6,126 bases of DNA from WQUF01 sp031549885 (GCA_031549885.1 JAVBPD010000139.1:1-6126); one strand, 5' to 3'. Positions 1 through 5,675 are shown, counted from the stretch's first letter. A program made the numbers and translations. The notes: generated by a model not told the origin, from the letters alone.

Positions 1-600
1 AATCAATATAATTTAGAAATAATCACTCAATTTGATAAACTTAAACTATTTAGACATGATTATATTAGCCAGCTGCAAACTATATATGCTATGCTTATCA
101 TAAATAATAGTAAAAAAGCAATTGAGTTTATTGAGGCTATAGATTTGGAGATAAATAAACTGCCTATTATTTTAAACACAGGAAATGAAGTTGCTGATGC
201 TTTACTGCATTATAAGGTTTCATATTGCAAAGAGCGTAACATTAGAATGGATGTATCTGTAAAATTTCCAAGTTCTCTTAAAATCTCGGATGTTGATTTA
301 AATAACCTTATTGCTAATTCTATAAATAATGCAATAAAAGGCTGTGATGGTTTTGATGATAAATATATAATTGTTGAAACAAAGAAAAAGAGTGGATATT
401 TTATATGGATTGTGAAAAACCCCAGCAATAAATGCATTAATGAGGATCTTATTACTTCAAATGTTGATAAACAAAATCACGGACTTGGCACTAAAATATT
501 AAGAATCATAGCTAAAAAATATGGCGGTGATGCTTATTTTACATGTGAAAATGATGAATTTATCTGTATGGTATATTTAAGAGATTCTGAAGATGATTAA
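1..600 (+). CDS. Sensor histidine kinase, GHKL (AgrC/VirS/DcuS-like) C-terminal part; 5' end outside window
   Basis: The frame is open from base 1, giving 199 visible residues, so the N-terminal sensor region lies outside the window. A first Met codon at 91 falls after the phospho-acceptor motif and is not the true start. Visible parts, numbered from base 1: an H-box FRHDYISQLQ with the likely phosphorylated His19; a long dimerisation helix; an N-box ending SINNAIKGC with Asn106 and Asn110; a degenerate G1 box (VKNPSN, about 138-143); and a G2 box NHGLGTKILRIIAKKYGG with GLG at 161-163. The order and spacing are those of the HATPase_c_5/GHKL family, in which the kinase autophosphorylates on His and passes phosphate to a response regulator, often of the LytTR type. 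The sensor domain and cognate regulator are not in view, so the signal is unknown. A terminator follows, so this is the last gene of its operon apart from a possible micro-ORF. Confidence 0.88.
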   Translation, partial: NQYNLEIITQFDKLKLFRHDYISQLQTIYAMLIINNSKKAIEFIEAIDLEINKLPIILNTGNEVADALLHYKVSYCKERNIRMDVSVKFPSSLKISDVDLNNLIANSINNAIKGCDGFDDKYIIVETKKKSGYFIWIVKNPSNKCINEDLITSNVDKQNHGLGTKILRIIAKKYGGDAYFTCENDEFICMVYLRDSEDD

Positions 601-621
601 TTTTTTAGATGGAGTGCACTT

Positions 622-663
622 ATGAAATTTATGAAAAATAGAATAATAATAAATAAAGGCTAA
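622..663 (+). CDS. Possible 13-codon micro-ORF after the kinase
   Basis: The ATG at 622 is preceded by GGAG at 611-614 with a 7-base gap, which is good spacing. It opens 13 codons (MKFMKNRIIINKG) ending at TAA 661-663. The stop lies inside the left arm of the terminator hairpin. The peptide is basic and has no recognisable domain. It could be a leader-like peptide, the surviving start of a gene lost by deletion, or chance. It is too short to be an AgrD-type autoinducer precursor. Confidence 0.2.
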   Translation: MKFMKNRIIINKG

Positions 664-697
664 AGTTAAATTTTAAAGTAAACTTTTAGCCTTTATT
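652..697. terminator. Bidirectional terminator between the kinase and the DUF3100 gene
   Basis: The arms at 652-667 (AATAAAGGCTAAAGTT) and 681-697 pair along 16 bases with one bulged base and a 13-base loop. The stem ends are A/T-rich on both sides, so each strand has U-rich sequence at the stem base. It serves the kinase (+) and the convergent DUF3100 gene (-). Confidence 0.7.
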
Positions 698-704
698 CAG
701 AGCT

Positions 705-727
705 AAAGCTTCAAAAGAAAGCTTTTT
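705..727 (+). terminator. Weak second hairpin with T tract
   Basis: AAAGCTT (705-711) pairs with AAGCTTT (719-725) and runs into T723-727. The stem is only 7 bp and has little GC. It may be a backup terminator for plus-strand transcripts and lies within the 3' untranslated region of the minus-strand gene. Confidence 0.3.
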
Positions 728-749
728 AAAATTATATAATTCCGATTTT

Positions 750-2180
750 TTATATAGCACCTGTTAATTTAAGAACAATTTGTGCAATAATTGCTGAACC
801 AACATAAGTTCCTACAAATGCCATAAGAGCTGTACATATAATGCCAATACCTTGTTTTTTAAATCCATCAAGGTCTTTTCCAATTGAAATACCTGCATAA
901 GCGAGTATAGGGGTACATAGTGGCAATAATCCTATTTTTGAAACTTCTTGTACAAAATATTTACCTAATTCAAAGCTGCCAATTTTAAGGCCTGGTAAGC
1001 TAAAGATTACTGCGATTAAAGATATATATAAAATAGTAGGTAAAAAATCCCATTTTAGTTTAGCTTTAACTAAGTCATCTATTAGACAACCTAATACAAC
1101 TACAATAAGTAATAAGATAAGAGCTGGTATGACTTGCAGTGGATTATAGATTGGGGGGATTTTTGCAGGATCAGTAGCTGCAACATGAGCTTTATATGTT
1201 GCAATCCAGTTTCCTATGGAAGCAAAAATACCTGAGAACAACAAAACTTTAAGCCTTACAAACCAAATCTCTTTAAAGCTCATTTTGTTTGCTTTTCCAC
1301 TATCTAAAGCTTCTTCACTAACTACTTCTCTGATTCCTCCAGTTGTTTCTTTTACATAAGCTTTCCCTTTTTTCTTAGCTTTAGCTGCTTCTTTTTTTTC
1401 ATATCTTTCTTGACCTCTAAATATTTTATAAAGCCAATTTGTAACAGGTATAGCTATAAATATACTCATATATAGTCCATCTAAACTTGTGAGAACTTGA
1501 CTTGTTGAAGCATAGGCTGATATTTGATCTTTCATATCTGGAAATGCGTCTACAACTGGCGCAAGTGCAGCAGCCATCATTGAAGAAGAACCAGTTCCAG
1601 CTGCCATGCCTAATGCAAATGGATGGAAAAGCTTGGTTGAGATTAAAAGAGATGCAAGTATTCCACAGAATAATGTTCCAAACAATGTTCCTGTTATGTA
1701 TGCACCCATAACACCTTGGCCTTCTGGAGAATTAAGGCCATACATATTTCCTACAATTGCAAGAGAACCTTCTCTTGAATTAGAAAATGAAGCTCCAATA
1801 GCTTGGCGTCCCATACTAAAAATAAAAACAGCAACAGGAAGGGCAAAGAATATAGTGCCTAAATTACCGAATTCTTGCAAAACTAAAGCAGGGCCAGCTT
1901 TTATGACTTTTTCAATATTTGGGCCGATATCTGCTCCAATTTTTGCAATAAGCCACATAACAGAAATACCGATATATGGAGATGCCATTTCCATTGTATC
2001 TTGTTTTATAGCCTTTGTAACAGCTAAAATAATTCCGAACACTAATACATAAAGCATAGGCAGCAAAGTAAAGCTTACCATTCCAAATTTAAAGGGAATT
2101 CTTCCTATAAATTCTGCAATGACAACAAGTATAATGCAAAGAACATGTACTTTCCAATCTTTTAAATACTTTTGAACCAA
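750..2180 (-). CDS. DUF3100-like polytopic membrane protein, probable transporter
   Basis: The product is 476 residues from a TTG start at 2180. The in-frame GTG at 2189 is part of the ribosome binding site. About 10-11 hydrophobic segments are visible, including VLCIILVVIAEFIG near the N-terminus, LGTIFFALPVAVFIF, ALILLLIVVVLGCLI and a final ALMAFVGTYVGSAIIAQIVL. Conserved-looking stretches are PALVLQEFGNLGT, SREGSLAIVGNMYGLNSPEG and GMAAGTGSSSMMAAAL. A lysine-rich charged loop near residues 256-308 separates a first block of helices from a second, as in two-domain secondary carriers. I recognise this pattern as DUF3100, a family with no established function, but could not run a profile search. 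It sits divergent to an M20D amidohydrolase with shared control DNA, which suggests import of that enzyme's substrate, as AbgT does for AbgAB. That role is inference. Confidence 0.8.
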   Translation of the reverse strand: MVQKYLKDWKVHVLCIILVVIAEFIGRIPFKFGMVSFTLLPMLYVLVFGIILAVTKAIKQDTMEMASPYIGISVMWLIAKIGADIGPNIEKVIKAGPALVLQEFGNLGTIFFALPVAVFIFSMGRQAIGASFSNSREGSLAIVGNMYGLNSPEGQGVMGAYITGTLFGTLFCGILASLLISTKLFHPFALGMAAGTGSSSMMAAALAPVVDAFPDMKDQISAYASTSQVLTSLDGLYMSIFIAIPVTNWLYKIFRGQERYEKKEAAKAKKKGKAYVKETTGGIREVVSEEALDSGKANKMSFKEIWFVRLKVLLFSGIFASIGNWIATYKAHVAATDPAKIPPIYNPLQVIPALILLLIVVVLGCLIDDLVKAKLKWDFLPTILYISLIAVIFSLPGLKIGSFELGKYFVQEVSKIGLLPLCTPILAYAGISIGKDLDGFKKQGIGIICTALMAFVGTYVGSAIIAQIVLKLTGAI

Positions 2181-2185
2181 TAAAA

Positions 2186-2195
2186 TCACTTCCTT
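2186..2195 (-). promoter_or_regulatory. Ribosome binding site that decides the DUF3100 start (TTG 2180)
   Basis: Read on the minus strand, 2195-2186 is AAGGAAGTGA, matching the full anti-Shine-Dalgarno complement AAGGAGGTGA at 9 of 10 positions. The GTG at 2189-2187 lies inside this match and cannot be the start. TTG at 2180-2178 follows after 5 bases, an ideal gap. Confidence 0.75.
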
Positions 2196-2248
2196 TAAAT
2201 AAAATTAAAATAATTTGAGCTATTTTAATAAGTTAAATTTAAGTTTAA

Positions 2249-2277
2249 AGTATACATTCTTTTATTTATAGTATCAT
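2249..2277 (-). promoter_or_regulatory. Candidate sigma-A promoter for the DUF3100 gene
   Basis: On the minus strand, ATGATA (2277-2272) and TATACT (2254-2249) are separated by 17 bases. The match is 4/6 to the -35 and 5/6 to the -10 consensus. It lies about 60 bases upstream of the ribosome binding site. AT-rich DNA makes such matches common. Confidence 0.45.
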
Positions 2278-2286
2278 ATGAAAAAC

Positions 2287-2313
2287 TTTTGCACAACAAA
2301 AGATTGTGCTAAA
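2287..2313. promoter_or_regulatory. Dyad operator candidate between the divergent genes
   Basis: GCACAA (2291-2296) and TTGTGC (2304-2309) form a perfect 6-base inverted repeat with a 7-base spacer. After one T/T mismatch, TTT and AAA extend it. It is the only GC-containing dyad in this AT-rich intergenic region, and its right arm coincides with the -35 of the hydrolase promoter. A regulator bound here could control both genes. The regulator is not identifiable; none is encoded in the visible window. Confidence 0.45.
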
Positions 2314-2332
2314 ATAATATAGATATTAAAAT
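2304..2332 (+). promoter_or_regulatory. Candidate sigma-A promoter for the M20 hydrolase
   Basis: TTGTGC (2304-2309) and TAAAAT (2327-2332) are separated by 17 bases, with 4/6 and 5/6 consensus matches. The implied 5' untranslated region is about 95 bases. The gene's ribosome binding site, GGAGG at 2423-2427, is 6 bases before the ATG at 2434. Confidence 0.45.
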
Positions 2333-2433
2333 TTTTTACAATGATTATAAATTTAAAAAAAATGGCACATTAATAAATAAATTTATTTTTTAATAAAACC
2401 ATATTTTTACAATTATTTTTTTGGAGGTAAAAT

Positions 2434-3753
2434 ATGTCTATTTCAAAACAAGAATTAAAGAAAAGAGCTTGTGAAGCTATTGACGCAAACAAAGACAAAA
2501 TTATTGAAATTGGAGATTCCATTTTTAATGAACCTGAACTTGGGTACAAAGAATTTAAGACTGCTGAAAAGGTTAAAAAAGTTTTTGAAAAATTAGGTTA
2601 TGAATATAAAGACGAGGTTGCTATTACAGGTGTTGTTGCACCATTAAAAGGTAAAGAATCAAAGATTAAATTGGCAGTTATGGGTGAGCTTGACGCTGTG
2701 GTTGCTCCAAATCATAGATGTGCAAATAAAGAAACTGGAGCTGCTCATTCTTGTGGGCATAACTGTATGATTGCTGCTTTAATGGGAGTTGCTTATGCAT
2801 TTTATAAAACTGACATAATGGATGAACTATCTGGCGATATAGTTTTAATGGCAGTGCCTGCAGAAGAGTATGTTGAAATAGAATATAGGAATTCTTTAAG
2901 AAAAGCTAAAAAGATAGATTTTATAGGCGGAAAGCAAGAATTTGTTAAACTTGGAGTTATGGATGATATAGATATTATGATCATGCAACATACAGAACCG
3001 ACAAACGAAGATGGTAAACTTGCATGTTGTGGTTATCCAAGCAATGGATTTTTAGGAAAGTTAATTCAATATATAGGTAAAGAAGCTCATGCAGGGGGAG
3101 CACCTCACCTTGGAGTTAATGCTTTAAATGCTGCAAGTATAGGTTTAACAGCTGTTAACTATCAAAGAGAAACGTTTAAAGATGAAGATCATATTCGCGT
3201 TCACCCAATTATAACTAAAGGTGGAGATCTAGTTAATGTTGTTCCTGCAGATGTTAGGCTTGAAACTTACATAAGGGGCTCTAATATTGAGGCAATTTTA
3301 GATGCAAATGCAAAAGTAACTAGAGCTTTTAAAGCTGGAGGAGATGCAGTCGGGGCAGAAACAATAATTACAGATATTCCAGGATATCTTCCAATAAACA
3401 TGAACTATGATTTATTTGATGTAATTTATGAAAATATGAAGGAGATATTGGGAGAAGATAAAGTTATTTATGAAGCTCCTCTAATGGCAGGCTCCACAGA
3501 TGCAGGTGATATTTCATATTTAATGCCAACATTGCACGCAGGTTTTGGAGGTGCTTCTGGAATAGCTCATTCATCAAGTTATGAAATAGAGGACAGGGAA
3601 ATTGCATATATAGCTTCCGCTAAGTGCCTTGCAATGACAGCAATAGATTTATTAGCAGATGGCGCAGAAAAAGGAATAAAAATTAAAGAGAATTTTAAAC
3701 CTAAAATGACTAAAGATGAATACCTTGAAAAATGGGGAAAAATAACAAAATAA
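2434..3753 (+). CDS. M20D-family metallo-amidohydrolase (aminoacylase / AbgB-like)
   Basis: The product is 439 residues with no signal peptide, so it is probably cytoplasmic. The start is set by GGAGG with a 6-base gap. Family landmarks in order: NEPELGYKE (32-40); GELDAV with Asp87; SCGHN with Cys107 and His109; PAEE (142-145) holding the catalytic and metal-binding glutamates; His186 in MQHTEP; the dimerisation-domain motif EAHAGGAPHLGVNAL (217-231); STDAGD (354-359); and His379. All expected metal ligands of a two-metal M20D enzyme are present, so it should be active. The family hydrolyses amide bonds of N-acyl amino acids, peptides or p-aminobenzoyl-glutamate. The substrate here is unknown. 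CGHN-Cys replaces the more common CGHD-x-H, and a basic stretch (about 151-160) sits between PAEE and His186. It is divergent from the putative transporter gene and is followed by its own terminator, so it is monocistronic. Confidence 0.9.
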   Translation: MSISKQELKKRACEAIDANKDKIIEIGDSIFNEPELGYKEFKTAEKVKKVFEKLGYEYKDEVAITGVVAPLKGKESKIKLAVMGELDAVVAPNHRCANKETGAAHSCGHNCMIAALMGVAYAFYKTDIMDELSGDIVLMAVPAEEYVEIEYRNSLRKAKKIDFIGGKQEFVKLGVMDDIDIMIMQHTEPTNEDGKLACCGYPSNGFLGKLIQYIGKEAHAGGAPHLGVNALNAASIGLTAVNYQRETFKDEDHIRVHPIITKGGDLVNVVPADVRLETYIRGSNIEAILDANAKVTRAFKAGGDAVGAETIITDIPGYLPINMNYDLFDVIYENMKEILGEDKVIYEAPLMAGSTDAGDISYLMPTLHAGFGGASGIAHSSSYEIEDREIAYIASAKCLAMTAIDLLADGAEKGIKIKENFKPKMTKDEYLEKWGKITK

Positions 3754-3769
3754 GATCCATAATATTTAA

Positions 3770-3822
3770 AAGGAAGTAATGGAAATGATATGAAAAAAGT
3801 ATTGAGATTTCATTGCTTCCTT
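3770..3822 (+). terminator. Terminator of the M20 hydrolase
   Basis: The arms at 3770-3785 (AAGGAAGTAATGGAAA) and 3808-3822 pair over about 15 bases with one G.U and one bulge, followed by TTATTTATGTT. The downstream T-rich tail runs straight into the first LytTR-like repeat of the next transcription unit. Confidence 0.65.
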
Positions 3823-3825
3823 ATT

Positions 3826-3855
3826 TATGTTAAAAATCACAAAATTTATGTTGAT
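3826..3855 (+). promoter_or_regulatory. LytTR-like direct repeat pair, unit 1
   Basis: TATGTTAAA (3826-3834) and TATGTTGAT (3847-3855) are separated by 12 bases, a 21-base period (two helical turns on one DNA face). The AgrA/ComE-type consensus, recalled as [TA][AC][CA]GTTN[AG][TG], is matched at 7/9 and 8/9. The second site ends 12 bases before the -35, a usual place for an activator. An inverted TTATGTT (3878-3884) lies near the -10 but is not kept in unit 2. Confidence 0.45.
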
Positions 3856-3867
3856 TTTGCATTTTTA

Positions 3868-3896
3868 TAGAAACAATAACATAAAAATAATATAAT
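3868..3896 (+). promoter_or_regulatory. Sigma-A promoter, unit 1
   Basis: TAGAAA (3868-3873) and a perfect TATAAT (3891-3896) are separated by 17 bases. The poor -35 with a perfect -10 fits an activator-dependent promoter. Both boxes are identical in unit 2. Confidence 0.6.
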
Positions 3897-3906
3897 TATC
3901 CGAAAG

Positions 3907-3925
3907 AATGATAAAATTTATCATT
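3907..3925 (+). promoter_or_regulatory. Perfect dyad in the 5' leader, unit 1 only
   Basis: AATGATAAA (3907-3915) and TTTATCATT (3917-3925) form a 9-base inverted repeat around one central A, ending 5 bases before the G-rich ribosome binding site (GAGGGGGG, 3929-3936). It could be an operator or a leader hairpin affecting translation. Unit 2 retains AAAATTTAT but has lost the symmetry. Confidence 0.35.
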
Positions 3926-3943
3926 ATTGAGGGGGGTTAAAAA

Positions 3944-4354
3944 ATGAAAATTTCATATATTATTTCTGCTTCATTAATTGGAGCTATGCTACTTTCGGGG
4001 AATATTTATGGTGCAACAAACACTTCAACTGGTATTATTAATTCAACCTGAGTACCTGTTGCTGTAGGTAGTTCATCTACAGAATGTGGAGAATCATCAC
4101 CAATAGCTAAGAAAAAGCCTACTATAACTGCTTCAAATAAAAGTATAAAAATAGGAAGTAAATTTAATCCATTGAGTGGAGTTAAAGCTATTGATGACAA
4201 AGGAAAAGGGGCAGATATTACTAAATTAATTAAAGTTTCTGGTGCTGATAAAGTTAATACTAATGTTCCTGGAAAATATACAGTAACTTATAGCGTTACA
4301 AATTATACAGGACAAACTGCACATAAAACTGTTAAAATAAGGGTTGTAAAATAA
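3944..4354 (+). pseudogene. Secreted DUF5011-like Ig-domain protein, copy 1, interrupted by in-frame TGA
   Basis: The ATG at 3944 opens a signal peptide (MKISYIISASLIGAMLLSGN, then IYGA) nearly identical to copy 2. The frame meets TGA at 4049-4051 (codon 36), then stays open without a frameshift to TAA 4352-4354; read through, it would be 136 residues. The part after the stop begins VPVAV, has one Cys (48), and carries an Ig-like domain from about KKKPTITAS to the end, with GSKFNPLSGVKAIDD and NTNVPGKYTVTYSV, the pattern of DUF5011 surface-protein modules. No usable internal start or ribosome binding site precedes the Ig domain. Changes from copy 2 there are mostly conservative, so the stop may be recent. 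The simplest reading is a nonsense mutation yielding only a 35-residue signal-peptide fragment. Recoding of TGA is possible but weakly supported. Confidence 0.7.
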
Positions 4355-4380
4355 TTTTTTATTATTTCATATTTTTTAAA

Positions 4381-4406
4381 AAGCCAGCGTCATTTGGTGC
4401 TGGCTT
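4381..4406 (+). terminator. Terminator of unit 1
   Basis: AAGCCAGC (4381-4388) pairs perfectly with GCTGGCTT (4399-4406), with a 10-base loop and the T-rich tail AATTTTAATTT. It lies 26 bases after the stop, and the next unit's repeats begin almost at once. Confidence 0.85.
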
Positions 4407-4416
4407 AATTTTAATT

Positions 4417-4446
4417 TATGTTAAAAATAACAAAATTTATGTTAAT
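4417..4446 (+). promoter_or_regulatory. LytTR-like direct repeat pair, unit 2
   Basis: TATGTTAAA (4417-4425) and TATGTTAAT (4438-4446) have the same 12-base gap and 21-base period as in unit 1, and the same distance (12 bases) to the -35. The second site matches the recalled AgrA-type consensus at 8/9. Conservation of spacing in both units supports function but is also expected from the duplication itself. Confidence 0.45.
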
Positions 4447-4458
4447 TTTGCATTTTTA

Positions 4459-4487
4459 TAGAAACAATAATATAAAAATAATATAAT
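4459..4487 (+). promoter_or_regulatory. Sigma-A promoter, unit 2
   Basis: TAGAAA (4459-4464), a 17-base spacer and TATAAT (4482-4487) have the same boxes and spacing as unit 1. The ribosome binding site is a run of six G (4520-4525), which lacks the A of GAGG seen in unit 1 and would rely on G.U pairing with the 16S tail. Confidence 0.6.
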
Positions 4488-4534
4488 TATTCAAAAATAT
4501 ACTAAAATTTATCGTTATTGGGGGGTCTAAAAAA

Positions 4535-4993
4535 ATGAAAATTTCATATGTTATCTCTGCCTCATTAATTGGAGCTATGTTGCTTTCTGGGAATATTTAT
4601 GGTGCAACAAATAATACTCCTGTTCCCGTTGCTGTTCCTGAGGTAACCTGTTCAGCTGGAGAATGTGAGACTGTTCCTGTTTCTTCTTCAGTTACTTTCA
4701 TAGTTCCTGTCTGCACACCTGAAACATGTGGAACACCAGCTAAGAACACAAATAAGAACAAGCCTATTATATATGCTGCAAATAAGGAAATAGCATTAGG
4801 AAGTAAATTTGATCCAATGTATGGAATTAAGGCTATTGATGAAAATGGAATAAGTATTACTAAATTAATTAAGGTTACTGGTGCTGATAAGGTTAATACT
4901 AATGTTCCTGGAAAATATAACGTAACTTATAGCGTTATAGGTAATACAGGACAAACTGTATCTAAAACTATTAAAATAAAGGTCTTGAAATAA
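4535..4993 (+). CDS. Secreted Ig-like (DUF5011-like) protein with two C-x4-C pairs, copy 2
   Basis: The product is 152 residues. A signal peptide covers about 1-24 (MKISYVISASLIGAMLLSGN, then IYGA; the -3 Tyr is atypical for signal peptidase I, so the exact cut is uncertain). A Val/Pro/Thr-rich linker (about 25-76) holds Cys39, 44, 60 and 65 as CSAGEC and CTPETC, two C-x4-C pairs 21 residues apart, each next to a VPV motif. A single Ig-like beta-sandwich (about 77-152) carries GSKFDPMYGIKAIDENG, ITKLIKV and NTNVPGKYNVTYSV, typical of DUF5011-type modules in surface proteins. There is no LPXTG motif, membrane anchor or enzyme domain, so it is probably released or loosely wall-associated. It has its own promoter and terminator. 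The paralogue immediately upstream is interrupted. Ligand and role are unknown. Confidence 0.82.
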   Translation: MKISYVISASLIGAMLLSGNIYGATNNTPVPVAVPEVTCSAGECETVPVSSSVTFIVPVCTPETCGTPAKNTNKNKPIIYAANKEIALGSKFDPMYGIKAIDENGISITKLIKVTGADKVNTNVPGKYNVTYSVIGNTGQTVSKTIKIKVLK

Positions 4994-5020
4994 TTTTTTT
5001 TATATTTTATATTTTTTAAT

Positions 5021-5050
5021 AAAAACCAGCGTCATTTAGGCGCTGGCTTT
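5021..5050. terminator. Bidirectional terminator between copy 2 and the Uma2 gene
   Basis: CCAGCG (5026-5031) pairs with CGCTGG (5041-5046) across a 9-base loop. After one A/C mismatch, AAA (5022-5024) pairs with TTT (5048-5050). The plus strand runs into TTTTATC. The minus strand runs into TTTTTATT directly after the stem, so it can stop both convergent genes. Confidence 0.82.
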
Positions 5051-5084
5051 TATCATTTAAATCACATCTCCATTATTTACTTAT

Positions 5085-5675
5085 TTATTTCACTGAATCA
5101 AACACAACATCCAAATCTATTTCAACATTTTCAAGCGATTTTAACCTTATTTTATCATTCTCAAAATAATATTCAGGTTTACCGTATATTTTATAATCAG
5201 GATGTAAAACGAATACTGAAACTGTTTTACTCTCAGGTTCAACAATCCAATATTCTTTGACGCCTGATTTTTCATATTTATCTAATTTTTTAGTTTTATC
5301 TATTTTAACAGTGGAAGGGGAACTTATCTCAATTATAAAAATAGGCACACCATAAAATCCTGTACCTTTTAAACCAGTTTTATTGCATATTATTAAAATA
5401 TCAGGTTGTGATACAAAAGTGGTATTTTCATCTTTTTCATTTTTATAAGGCAGCCTTAAATCAAATGGCGAAGCAAATACCATACATGAAGATCTTACAG
5501 CCTTTAATTGTGAATGAAGTTGAGCATATAATTCTCCTGATATGGCTTGATGTTCCCATGATGGAGCAGACAACATATAAGGCACACCATCGATTATTTC
5601 CCATCTTTCATTTTCAGGAAAATTCAAATAATCCGAATATGTATATATTTTATCGGAATCTGGTATTGTCATCAT
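5085..5675 (-). CDS. Uma2-family (DUF820) PD-(D/E)XK-like endonuclease
   Basis: The product is 196 residues from ATG 5675, a usual length for the family. Numbered from that start: YTYSDYLNFPENERWEIIDG (11-30, with Glu26), PSWEHQAISGEL (38-49), ASPFDLRL (68-75), QPDILIIC (90-97, with Asp92), GVPIFIIEISSPST (109-122, with Glu116), then D126-x3-K130 and YEKSGVKEYWIVEP (134-147). This series is characteristic of Uma2 proteins, which have the restriction-endonuclease-like fold. The Asp92/Glu116 pair is the expected metal site, and the lysine position is variable in the family. The function of most members is unproven. No transposase, toxin partner or methylase is adjacent, so nothing here says what DNA it might act on. 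The upstream GTG 5684 is in the ribosome binding site (AAAAGGTGG, 5689-5681). ATG 5672 is an equally well-spaced alternative start. Confidence 0.87.
   Translation of the reverse strand: MMTIPDSDKIYTYSDYLNFPENERWEIIDGVPYMLSAPSWEHQAISGELYAQLHSQLKAVRSSCMVFASPFDLRLPYKNEKDENTTFVSQPDILIICNKTGLKGTGFYGVPIFIIEISSPSTVKIDKTKKLDKYEKSGVKEYWIVEPESKTVSVFVLHPDYKIYGKPEYYFENDKIRLKSLENVEIDLDVVFDSVK

Larger units (their letters stand above)
3823..5048 (+). repeat. Tandem duplication of a complete transcription unit
   Basis: Unit 1 (about 3823-4406) and unit 2 (about 4414-5048) match in order over upstream direct repeats, promoter, G-rich ribosome binding site, signal peptide, C-terminal Ig-like domain and terminator (CCAGCGTCATTT in both). 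Only the protein linker and the 5' leader dyad differ strongly. The unit is therefore promoter-gene-terminator, not a coding duplication alone. The mostly conservative residue differences in the Ig domain argue that the duplication is not very recent. Confidence 0.85.

Noticed and set aside
1502..2052. Plus-strand frames of 69 and 148 codons opposite the DUF3100 gene
   Set aside because: They are antisense to a clearly conserved membrane protein, have no ribosome binding site, and their residue composition is the mirror of hydrophobic codons.
4049..4082. Firm call of a selenoprotein at the TGA
   Set aside because: The hairpin and distance are suggestive, but the best alignment puts Pro, not Cys, opposite the stop, and no selenocysteine machinery is in view. 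Kept only as a hypothesis.
4006..4200. Minus-strand 64-codon frame across copy 1
   Set aside because: It is the antisense shadow of the interrupted secreted-protein gene, with no ribosome binding site or recognisable domain.
4172..4354. Independent translation of the Ig domain of copy 1 from an internal TTG
   Set aside because: No ribosome binding site precedes the TTG, and the product would lack a signal peptide; it is the 3' part of the interrupted gene.
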